Positions 12,252 through 21,019 of a stretch of 64,000 bases of DNA are shown piece after piece. The notes under the pieces are model-generated. The model was not told where the DNA came from. It ran no database searches and was given only the letters and a program-made list of their open reading frames with translations. Position 1 is the stretch's first letter, and each line of letters opens with the position of its first letter. This DNA comes from Zonotrichia leucophrys gambelii (Eukaryota; Chordata; Aves; Passeriformes; Passerellidae), in assembly GCF_028769735.1 (NCBI RefSeq), contig NC_088195.1, forward strand, positions 496,001 through 560,000, in the 5' to 3' direction. A program made the translations under genes and the position numbers.

Positions 12252-12690
12252 CATGATATGATAGTGTCATCTGTGATACGATATTGTCACCCGTGGTACG
12301 GTATTGTCACCTGAAATACAAATTGTCACTCACAGTACGATATTGTCACCTGCAGTACAGTATTGTCACCCACAAATATGATATTGTACCCCACAGTACA
12401 ATATTGTCACCTGCGGTATGATATTGTCACCCACAATACCATGTTGTCACCTGTGATTGATACAATATTGTCACCCATGATATGATATTATGATCCACAA
12501 TACGATATTGTCACCTGCAATATGATATTGCCACCTGTGATACGATACAATTTTGTCACCTGCAATATAATACAATATTGTCCCCCACAGTACAATAATG
12601 TCACCTACAGTACAATATTGTCACCCACAGTACAATATTGTCATCCGTGATATACAATGTTGTCCCCCTCAGTACATTATTGTCCCCTGC
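12252..12690. repeat. Degenerate ~20-bp AT-rich minisatellite
   Basis: More than 20 imperfect repeats of a unit close to TACGATATTGTCACCTGCAG. The ATATTGTC core is kept while the flanks vary (CACCTG, CACCCAC, CCCCCAC). Unit length drifts around 18-24 bp. Unlike the GC-rich minisatellites elsewhere in the window, this one is AT-rich and old-looking. Confidence 0.85.
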
Positions 12691-13483
12691 ACTCCGGGCT
12701 TCCCTCCCCAAGATCCCGGAGCCGCTCCTGGTCCCCAGCACCGTTGATCAAACAGTCCCCAGCACTGGTGGCTCTAAAAATGCTTTCACGCCCAGCCCTG
12801 CCATTTTCATGTTTTTTTTAACCACAGTTGCACATGGTTCAATGAAATTGCACCCCCAGCACGCACTTGTTTGGTTTCTTTGCTGTTCTTTTGTAAGTCC
12901 CTCTGCTTAATTAGGATGCAAACAATCCCAGAGGAATCTTTAATTAATATTATAGAGCAACAATGGGATGGTTAAGCAAGCCTGGGCAGCTGCTATTTAT
13001 ACCCAGGACATGTGGCACTTGTTGGGGGCGAGCCTGTCGAGGAAAAATCCATCCATGGATCTCCTGGTGCCGTTTTATTGCTGGTTTCAATTGTCTGGAT
13101 CGAGCCTTTCCTCCTCTTGAGGCTGGGCAGGGCTGCTCAAACAGCTCCCTGTGCTCTCACCCCCGTGCCTCATCGTGCTGGGTTTGGGCATTTCCCCTTT
13201 GGAAACGAATCCTCTGCAGCCTCTCTGAGGGCTGTGCACAACCTGAAGTAATTGAATTTGCCTTGGGTTGAACTCTTCTGGCACTCTCTAAAAATAAACA
13301 CTCGATTTCTTCTCCTTCCCGTGGAGCTGCCTCTGCAGGGAGCAGAACCAAACAAACTGGTGAAAAATTAAAGAGGGAAATCCAGCAGAAGGGATACGAG
13401 ATGGCAACAGCACAGCCCCGAGACTGTCAGGAGCCTAAACCCACAGCAGCCAGTGGCAAATAAATCCAGGGGATGGCCTTGGG

Positions 13484-13861
13484 CACCTTTTACGACAGTC
13501 GCGCTTTACAGTCGTCTTTACGACAGCCGCACTTTACGGCGCCTTTTACGACAGACGCGCTTTACGGCCGTCTTTACGACAGTTGCGCTTTACGGCACCT
13601 TTTGCGACAGTCGCGCTTTACGGCACCTTTTGTGACAGTCGCGCTTTACGGCCGTCTTTACGACAGTTGCGCTTTACGGCGCCTTTTACGACAGTCGCGC
13701 TTTGCGGCCGTCTTTACGACAGTCGTACTTTACGGCCGGCTTTACGACAGTCGCGCTTTACGGCAACTTTTACGACAGTCGCGCTTTACGACAGTCTAAC
13801 GACAGTCGCGCTTTACGGAACCTTTTACGACAGTCGCGCTTTACGGCACCTTTTACGACAC
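13484..13861. repeat. 28-bp CpG-rich satellite, array 1 (~13 units)
   Basis: Units are spaced at 28 bp (ACGACAG at 13492, 13520, 13548, 13576). The core is TTTACGACAGTCGCGCTTTA followed by CGGC plus CACC, CGTC or similar. Each unit carries four or five CpGs. Some copies show CpG decay (GTTGCGC near 13581, TGTGACAG near 13629, GTCGTACT near 13723), but most CpGs are intact. The same repeat resumes at 15796-16455. Confidence 0.93.
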
Positions 13862-14135
13862 AAGGCGGCGCCCATGCCGAGCACGTGGTTTCCGGCAAGA
13901 TGGCGGCGCCCATGCCGACACGTGGTGTCCGGCAACATGGCGGCGCCCGGGCGAACACGTGGTTTCTGGCAAGATGGCGGCGCCCGTGACGACACGTGGT
14001 TTCTGGCAAAATGGCGGCGCCCGTGACGACACATGGTTTCTGGCAAAATGGCGGCGCCCGGGCGAACACGTGGTTTGGTGACAAGATGGCGGCGCCCAAC
14101 CGAATGGCGTCACTTCCGGCAAGATGGCGGCCCCC
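13862..14135. repeat. 37-bp YY1/E-box repeat, array 1 (7 cores)
   Basis: ATGGCGGC cores start at 13900, 13937, 13974, 14011, 14048, 14085 and 14124, a strict 37-bp period except the last step of 39. Each full unit has CACGTGGTTTCCGGCAA, then (G/C/A)ATGGCGGCGCCC and a variable CATGCCGA, GTGACGA or GGGCGAA spacer. AANATGGCGGC is the established YY1 binding consensus and CACGTG is an E-box. Function is inferred. Confidence 0.93.
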
Positions 14136-14345
14136 ATGACCGGATATTTTTTCTCGATTTTTCCGGGTTTTTGCGCTTTCCGCGGGTCCCCGGGGGCCAG
14201 AATGATATTCCGCTTCGCGTGAGGCCGGCGGCGTCGCGGGGAGGGGCATCTAAGGCGTCTGGGCGGCCTCTGGCCGCCGCGGCCCGGCGACGAAGGGGCG
14301 GTGCCTGGGGGCGTGGGCGGCTAGGGGAGGGGCGGTGCCGGGGGG
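14105..14345 (+). promoter_or_regulatory. Promoter-like cluster and downstream box, copy A
   Basis: The cluster is TGGCGTCA (14105-14112, a CRE with one mismatch), ACTTCCGG (14112-14119, ETS site) and CAAGATGGCGGC (14120-14131, YY1). It is followed by a T-rich segment, TTTGCGCTTTCCGCGG, an AATGATATTCCG segment, then TTCGCGTGAGG (a possible splice donor) and GC-rich DNA. Copy B lies about 913 bp downstream with high identity. Confidence 0.5.
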
Positions 14346-14410
14346 CGGGGGCAGGGCGACGGGGGGCGGGGGTACCCTAATTGTTAAAATTACGGATGAA
14401 AACTAACCCT
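14346..14410. other. Junction between the two halves of the compound satellite
   Basis: A short segment of lower GC (CCTAATTGTTAAAATTACGG, then AACTAACCCTAATC) separates GC-rich box A from the second 37-bp array. It contains two isolated CCCTAA-like words, too few to call an interstitial telomere repeat. Confidence 0.5.
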
Positions 14411-15043
14411 AATCTAAGATGGCGGCCCCCACATTGTCACGTGATTGATTTCTAAGATGGCGGTGGTCACGTAGTTTCGAGCAAGATGGCTGCGCCCATG
14501 ATGTGACGTAGTTTCCGGCAAAATGGAGGCGCCCATATCTGTATTCGGGTAAAATGGCGGCGCCCTTGCCGACACGTGGTTTCCGGTAAGATGGCGGCGC
14601 CCATGCCGACACGTGGATTCCGGCAACATGGCGGCGCCCATGCCGACACGTGGTTTCCGGCAAGATGGCGGCGCCCATGCCGACACGTGGTTTCCGGCAA
14701 CATGGCGGCGCCCATGCCGACACGTGGTTTCCGGCAACATGGCGGCGCCCATGCCGACACGTGGTTTCCGGCAACATGGCGGCGCCCATGCCGACACGTG
14801 GTTTCCGGCAATATGGCGGCGCCCATGCCGACACGTGGTTTCCGGCAACATGGCGGCACCCAGCGAACACGTGGATTCCGGCAACATGGCGGCGCCCAGG
14901 CGGGCACGTGGTTTCCGGCAATATGGCGGCGCCCGTGACGACACGTGGTTTCTGGCAAAATGGCGGCGCCCGGGCGAACACGTGGTTTGGGGACAAGATG
15001 GCGGCGCCCAACCGAATGACGTCACTTCCGGCAAGATGGCGGC
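14411..15043. repeat. 37-bp YY1/E-box repeat, array 2 (18 cores)
   Basis: Five diverged cores at 14419, 14457, 14486 (ATGGCTGC), 14523 (ATGGAGGC) and 14554 precede a regular series at 14591, 14628, 14665, 14702, 14739, 14776, 14813, 14850, 14886, 14923, 14960, 14998 and 15036. The period is 37 bp with rare 36 or 38. The base before ATGG alternates G, C, T or A while CACGTGG and GGCGCCC stay constant. The diverged units at one edge and near-identical ones in the middle fit expansion by unequal exchange. Confidence 0.94.
15017..15043 (+). promoter_or_regulatory. CRE-ETS-YY1 cluster, copy B
   Basis: A perfect CRE TGACGTCA (15017-15024), an ETS site ACTTCCGG (15024-15031) and a perfect YY1 site CAAGATGGCGGC (15032-15043) abut with no spacer. 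This arrangement is typical of TATA-less housekeeping promoters, where YY1 often sits just downstream of the start site on the sense strand. Transcription towards the + side is therefore inferred; no recognised coding exon follows. Confidence 0.5.
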
Positions 15044-15610
15044 CCCCATGACCGGATTTTTTTTTCTCGATTTTTTCCGGGTTTTTTGCGCTTTCCGCGG
15101 TTCCCCGGGGGCCGGAATGATATTCCGGTTCGCGTGAGGCCGGCGGCGTCGCAGGGAGGGGCATCTAAGGCGTCGGGGCGGCCTCTGGCCGCCGCGGCTT
15201 GGCGATGAAGGGGCGGTGCCTGGGGGCGGGGGTACGGCGACGGGGGGCGGGAGTTCGGCCACGGGGGGCGGCGCCGGGGGGCGGTGCCGGGGGCGGGCAC
15301 GGTAGGGGTGGGCGGCGCCGGGGCGCGCTGCCTACGGGAGGGGTGGTGTCTGGGGGCGGGGGTGGCCGAGGGGGGCGGTGCCTGGGCGGCTAGGCCGGCG
15401 GCGGGCTTGGCTAAGGGCGGGGCTGCGGTTTGGGGGGGTGGGACCTGGGGGGGAGGGGCTTGGTGACGGGGTGGGTGCTTGGGTATAGGGGTGGTGTCTA
15501 GTGGTAGGCGAGACTGATTAGGCTTGATTGGTGTCCGCTGGGGTTCCTGATTAGGAGAGGGTGGGGTTCCTATATAGTGTATATAGTAAAAATAATAAAA
15601 ACTATATGTC
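15044..15610 (+). other. GC-rich box copy B, then G-rich tract
   Basis: 15044-15300 repeats the downstream box of copy A (T-rich segment, TTTGCGCTTTCCGCGG, TTCGCGTGAGG, GCATCTAAGGCGTC). 15200-15480 is a G-rich tract with many runs of 4-6 G and is a strong candidate for G-quadruplexes on the + strand. From 15490 the sequence turns to ordinary composition with GATTAGG words and then an AT-rich stretch (TATATAGTGTATATAGTAAA). No coding frame is credible. Confidence 0.55.
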
Positions 15611-15614
15611 CGGT

Positions 15615-15724
15615 GCAGCAGTAGAAAATTTCAGGCTCCCGGGGAGTAAAGGGCTTGTTTTGTATTTTTAAATTTTTTATTTTTTTCCTTTCGTCCCAGG
15701 GAGCCTGAAAGTTTCTACTGCTGC
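15615..15724. repeat. 26-bp inverted repeat with 58-bp AT-rich loop
   Basis: The left arm 15615-15640 (GCAGCAGTAG...CAGGCTCCC) and the right arm 15699-15724 (GGGAGCCTGA...CTACTGCTGC) are reverse complements with one mismatch in 26. The loop is T-rich. It is flanked on the right by T6 and a purine-rich (GAGA)n-like run (15766-15795), directly before the second 28-bp array. It could be a hairpin in a transcript, terminal inverted repeats of a tiny non-autonomous element, or a palindrome that seeded rearrangement. Confidence 0.85.
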
Positions 15725-15795
15725 TTTTTTAAACTAAAACTAGAAAGGAAAACAAAGTTAGAAAGAGAGAGAGAAAAGAGAGAGAGAAAAGAGAG

Positions 15796-16455
15796 GCGCT
15801 TTACGGCACCTTTTACGACAGTCGCGCTGTACGGCAACTTTTACGACAGTCGCGCTTTACGGCAGTTTTACGACAGTCGCGCTTTACGGCACCTTTTACG
15901 ACAGTCGCGCTTTATGACAGTTTTACGACAGTCGCGCTTTACGGCACCTTTTACGACAGTCGCGCTTTACGGCACCTTTTACGACAGTCGCGCTTTACGG
16001 CACCTTTTACGACAGTCGCGCTTTACGACAGTTTTACGACAGTCGCGCTTTACGGCACCTTTTACGACAGTCGCGCTTTACGGCACCTTTTACGACAGTT
16101 TTACGACAGTCGCGCTTTACGGCCGTCTTTACGACAGTCGCGCTTTACGGCACCTTTTACGACAGTCGCGCTTTACGGCAGCTTTTACGACACTCGCGCT
16201 TTACGGCACCTTTTACGACAGTCGCGCTTTACGGCAGTTTTACGACAGTCGCGCTTTACGGCAGTTTTACGGCAGCTTTTACGACAGTCGCGCTTTACGG
16301 CAGTTTTACGACAGTCGCGCTTTACGGCAGTTTTACGGCCGCATTTACGACAGTCGCGCTTTATGGCCGTCTTTTCGGCAGTCGCGCTTTACGGCCGGCT
16401 TTACGACAGTCGCACTTTACGGCACCTTTTACGACAGTCGCGCTTTACGGCACCT
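15796..16455. repeat. 28-bp CpG-rich satellite, array 2 (~25 units)
   Basis: Same family and orientation as array 1: ACGACAGTCGCGCTTTACGG with CACCTTTT, CAGTTTT, CCGTCTTT or CAACTTTT linkers. Units of 28 bp alternate with shorter ones where the linker is deleted (for example near 15917, 16028 and 16090), giving a mixed higher-order pattern. CpGs are largely intact. The array ends abruptly at GGCACCTTTGGAACGTGAC. Confidence 0.93.
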
Positions 16456-16890
16456 TTGGAACGTGACAATCCGGGGGACATCAAACATGACACATCATGC
16501 TTGTGGTGAGGGCCTCGAGGGGAAAAGGCAAAAGATGTGTGTGCCCCAAAGACACACTAGGTAACACAGTGCACTAGACAACACAACACAGACCAGAGCT
16601 GTTCTGCACTGCCCGCCTGAAAGCTGCCATCAAAAGTAGAGCCTCTCCCTTTAGCTGTCCTAAGAGGCCCTTGGGGAAGATTGCTTTTCCCTCTGCTAAT
16701 TTTTAAATCTGTCCCAAGAACTCCCCACCTGCTACTCTCCCATCATCCCATCTCCAAGCCATGGCCCTCAACTTATGTTTTGGATGATTGGTGATGTGGA
16801 TCCACGTTGCACCTGAAATGAGTCTGCCTTGGAGGGCACCGTGATGGCCTGTTAGCTTCTTGGTTAGCTACAATAAAGAAAACCAAAACC
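16456..16890 (+). other. Unique tail of the compound satellite with AATAAA
   Basis: A 435-bp stretch after the second array. No frame is recognisably coding. It contains possible donor sites (CTTGTG/GTGAGG near 16505, ACTAG/GTAACA near 16560) and ends with AATAAA at 16872-16877. It may be the 3' part of a noncoding transcript or of a retroelement; I do not recognise the family. Confidence 0.4.
16872..16877 (+). terminator. AATAAA poly(A)-type hexamer
   Basis: Hexamer in CTACAATAAAGAAAACC about 420 bases after the satellite block. Functional only if the block is transcribed on the + strand, which is not shown. Confidence 0.3.
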
Positions 16891-17439
16891 ATGCTGGCTG
16901 TTGTCCCTCCCTCCCTGCTCTGCCCTGGCAGCTCCAGCCCTGGCACAGGTGGGGCAGAATCCCAACCTGAGGAGCTCCAGAGCAGGAATGGCCCAGCCTG
17001 AGCCCAGCACCCTCAGCAGCAGCAGGACCTGGGGACTCCAGCCCTGGCACAGCCCCAGAGGGCTCCATCCCTGCCTTTACCCCCCAAATTCTGCCCCTGG
17101 CAGCCCCAGGGGCTCAGTCCCACCGGGCAGCAGGGGAGACACCCAGGAGCCTCCTCCTGCTGCCCCAGAGCAGCTTTTGCTGTGACTCACCGTGCCTCAT
17201 TCACCACCTCACACTCATTCAATGATTACCTCAGCCCCGCTCTGGGAGGCTTATCTCACACCAAATCCTTCTCAGTGGAGCCCTGAACGCTGATTGTTCC
17301 AGAAGGAAAGGGCCCAAAGCTGCCTGTTGGCTGCAGATCAGGGCGAGGGAACACCCTGAGCTCGGCAGGCAGCAAACCCAGGTGCTGTTCCTGCCCAGGC
17401 TGGCAGGGCGCTGTCCCAGCTGTGCCAGCTGCCCCTGCC

Positions 17440-17645
17440 ACATCCAGCTGTGCCACATCCATCCCTGCCACATCCAACTGTGCCACATCCATCCCTGCAT
17501 CCATCCCTGCCACATCCATCCCTGCCACATCCATCCCTGCATCCATCCCTGCATCCATCCCTGCCACATCCATCCCTGCCACATCCATCCCTGCCACATC
17601 CATCCCTGCCACATCCATCCCTGCCACATCCAGCCCTGCCATATT
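17440..17645. repeat. 15-bp minisatellite CCATCCCTGCCACAT
   Basis: About 13 copies of CCATCCCTGCCACAT, with some shortened 9-bp copies (CATCCCTGC). The unit length is a multiple of three, which keeps several frames open on both strands and produces false proteins such as repeated VAGMD. Confidence 0.93.
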
Positions 17646-20060
17646 CAGCCCTGCTCTTTGCTTCCCCTGCTCCTGCAGATTAATCTGGGGCTGGAGCCCG
17701 TGTCGGGTCTCCCTCATTTCAAACATCATTTATCATACAGGATTATCCGGCAGGGGCTCCTGTGCAGTCAAATTTAATAACATAAACCACTTCAAATCAA
17801 ATGATTTCTCCTGTGAATTTAAGCCAAACTGACACAGCTGCTTGACACTCCTTATTTGCAGAGCTAAATGAGAGCTCAGCTGGAACCAGGGGCAGGGAGA
17901 GTCAGGGTGCAGGGGAGCTGGGGCCAATTTACCCCAGGATTTGGGGCAGCCTGGAGGGAAGGGGCAGCAGAGCTGCAACACTGCTCCTCTCACTCAGCTC
18001 CCCAAAAGGAACTGGATTTCTGTGCAAAACACCTGCAGAGAAAAGAAACTTAGGGGTCACCTCCATGGGCAGAGGGCTGGGCTGGGGCTGCTGCTCTCCT
18101 TGGGGTGGTTCTGGAGGAGAGCCAGGGCCTTTTTGGGTTTCTTGGCTGGAAAACTCCTGGAAATCAGAGCTGGGAGTGCCCCTGAGCCAGGTGGGCACGA
18201 TCCAGGGCCCGAAAAAGCTCCAGGGTCCCAAACAGCTCCAGTGTCCCTGCCCAGCCCAGGAGCCGCTCCCTGCTGAATCTGTGCTTTGTTGGTGGCTCTG
18301 GCAGCAGCTGGCCCGGGCTGGGCACTCAGAGCGTCCTCCCTCCTTCCCTCCCTCCCTCCCTGCACAAGGGCTCCTTGTGCCCCGAGCCGCCTCCGTGCCA
18401 GCCCCATCTGGGCCGGGGCATCAGGGAAATGCCAGGGATGTTTGACCTCGGGCAGGGCCGGGCGTGGGCTGGTCTGAGCCACCCCGGGTCCCCAAAGCTC
18501 CATTCTGGGACCATGGGCTGGTCTGAGCTGTCCCTGGGTCCCCAGGGCTCCATCCAGGGCTGGCAGGGCTGAGCTGGGACAGGCAGCTCTGGCTCAGCAC
18601 CGGGCTGCAGTTCCAGCTCTGCTCCAAACCCTCTGTTAGATGATTTCAGCCTCCTCTGGTGCTGCTGCCTCTGCAGAGCATCCTGCTGGAGATGGGGACA
18701 GAGGATCCAGGAGAACGTGGGCGATGGGGTCCCACAGCAGGAACAAACCCTTGTGTGCAGCCTCCTGCAAAGGGAGGACAAGAGGCTCTTTCAGTCCCAG
18801 GACAGCACAAACACAATTTCCCCATTTCCCTGGGATAGGAGAGCTCAGCCACAGGGGCAGAGCTGTGCCAGGGCTGCTGGCAGGCTGCAGCACTGGCAAT
18901 GAGCCCTGGCTGGGCGCTACTGAGCCCAGAGCCCCCCAGTGCTGCTCCTCTCCCTCCTCCTGCACAGCGTTTGTCTCCAAATTTGGGGAGTTTCCTTCCA
19001 GGAGGAAGGACAGAGCTGTGGCTGAAAGCCAGAGCAGTGACCAGCTGCTGCAGGGAGAGCAGTGCCAGAGCCCAGCCCCGGCCAGCAGGGGGAAGGAGGC
19101 TCAGCCCAGCCAGGAGGGTGGGAAGGATGCTCAGCCCCATTTAGGAGGGCTAGCACATGCTGGTTATTCACCAAGTGGCACCTGAGCCTCTGGAGAATCC
19201 CATTTCATCCCTCAGTGCCTGGTCCTGGCAAAATAAAGAACACATTAATTGGTTTTGGTGATTTTGCAAAAGTTAATGGTGAATTTAACATGAGTTTTCA
19301 AGTTTCCCTGGTGGCTGCAGGATGCTCACATCAGCCACTGCAATGGCAGGAATGCAGCTCAGAGCCAGCAGAACAAACCTGCATTTGAGCAGCCTGGGAA
19401 ACCTCCCTGTCACTCCCTGGGTCAGCACCAGAACCTGCAATTAAACCTTCCCAGGACCTGTGGGACCATTCCATCCAACCCACACGGGAAGGAGGGGAAA
19501 ACATCAGATAACCTTTAGAAAACACTAAAATGACAAACCCAGGCTGGAGTGAGAGCTGCACATTGCAGAGATGGCCAGGACTGTCTGGGGGAATTGTGCA
19601 CAGCTCACAGAGGAGCTGGGTGGCTCCAGGGACATTTTAAATGTGTCCCTTTGCTCTCAGCAAAATGCTCTGTGCTCGGCTGGGTTCTGGTCCAAAGCAG
19701 ACGCCTGGGACTTGTGGGAGGATTTTCTTTTCCCCTTTCCTTAGGACACTCTGCAGTTAAGTTGTTTTTAACCAGTGAGACATTAACCACCAAGTGCTTC
19801 AGGACCTTCCTGTCTGGCCTGGCTCTCCGGGGCAGGACTGCAGCTATTGTGCTAAAATCCATTAAAGAAGAACTTTTATTTTTTACCCAGTGAGAAAACG
19901 AGCGGCTCGTGGGAGGCAGAGGGGAAGGAGAGGGGCGGGAAGGCTGCAAATATCCCGAATTAGATATTAGATTTAGCGATGGCAGCGGAGCCTTCCCAGC
20001 TCTGTGCCTCTCCCACACTCCCATCTAGCGGCAGCCCGGGCTCGGGAGCGCTCCCCGCCC

Positions 20061-20092
20061 TCCTCATCCTCATCCTCATCCTCATCATCCTC
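20061..20092. repeat. (CTCATC)n microsatellite
   Basis: Five near-perfect copies of a CATCCT/CTCATC hexamer in a locally GC-rich patch. Confidence 0.85.
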
Positions 20093-20313
20093 ACTCAGCC
20101 CACGTGCGCCCCATTCTGTGCCCCAATTTATACAGAGACGGGCAGCGATCACCGCGTTCACTGAAATTACTTTATTGCTAAAATATTTTACATTTCAGAC
20201 AGATGCCAACCTGCCAACACAGTGCTTCTGCTCCTCCTGAAAAGGGAGCTGCAGGGGTGCCTTGAAGAGAAGCAGCTGAAGTAATTGTAGTGGTCCTAGT
20301 GCTTGTCAGGAGC

Positions 20314-20370
20314 CAGATGTTGTCACACCATCCAGATGTTGTCACACCATCCAGATGTTCGCACCCAGTC
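20314..20370. repeat. 19-bp tandem triplicate
   Basis: CAGATGTTGTCACACCATC starts at 20314 and 20333, and a partial third copy starts at 20352. Confidence 0.88.
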
Positions 20371-21019
20371 CTGTTTGGGCTGCATTAGGAACAGGGCTCT
20401 CTAGAATTCACCAGCTGCATCAGAACAGAGTTTTAGAAAATGCTGTTGTTTACAGAGCCTGCTCCCCCTGGTTCCCAGCGATGAGCTCTGTGCCCTGTGC
20501 TGACATTTCTGCTCTCGCCCACTTGAGGGGGGCAGGAGCCCCCAGCCCTGGGGGTCCCCAGGAGGGGCTGGGGTCCCTCAGGCTCTGACCTGCACACACA
20601 GAGCATGGAGCACCCAGGGGCCTCTTCAGATCCTGCTCCTTGAAACTTTATAAACAGCAGGGATTGAAGAATACAACAAACCCCAAATGAACAGAAAACC
20701 CCTTCAGCTGAGCAGGGACCACCAGCCAAAGCCAGGCCTGAAACTCAGGATCATCCTCCAGGGCAGACAGGGCTTGGGATGGAACCAAACTCGTGCACAG
20801 CAGAGTCGCTGTGGAAATACCAGAGGAAATACCTGCAGCAGGAGCACCTGTAAAAGGTGAATGGGAAACACAGGAGCTGCCTGCTGTCCTTTGGGAGGGG
20901 TGCATTAAATACAGCTCGGGGTATTGGGGGCACCTCAACAAACCTCCTGATCCACCAGGATCCCCCAGAACAGGGAGCAAACCCAAAGGCTGGAAACGGT
21001 AACAAAAACACAGAAACAA

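Larger units (their letters stand above)
8191..13483. other. Intergenic, INKA2 3' side to compound satellite
   Basis: No open frame resembling a known protein and no convincing exon chain on either strand. It contains the LTR-like fragment (8547-8845), a CR1 tail (10229-10432) and the AT-rich degenerate repeat (12252-12690). The rest is unremarkable single-copy-looking sequence with AT-rich patches at 9230-9420 and 12900-12960. Confidence 0.6.
16891..21019. other. Intergenic, satellite to RAP1A 3' end
   Basis: No gene recognised. It holds the 15-bp minisatellite at 17440-17645, a (CCCT)n-like run near 18340-18360, a (CTCATC)n run at 20061-20092 and a 19-bp triplicate at 20314-20370. Predicted frames in this stretch match nothing known and are short or repeat-derived. 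Confidence 0.6.

Noticed and set aside
14346..14410. Interstitial telomere repeat (CCCTAA words)
   Set aside because: Only two isolated words, no tandem run.
14409..15262. Open frames of 251 and 282 codons over the YY1 array (minus strand) and 174 codons (plus strand)
   Set aside because: They arise because the array has few stops; the protein is only the 37-bp repeat translated in rotating frames, with no family resemblance.
13484..16455. CRISPR array, considered because of regular 28- and 37-bp repeats
   Set aside because: There are no unique spacers between repeats, the units are contiguous, and the DNA is vertebrate.
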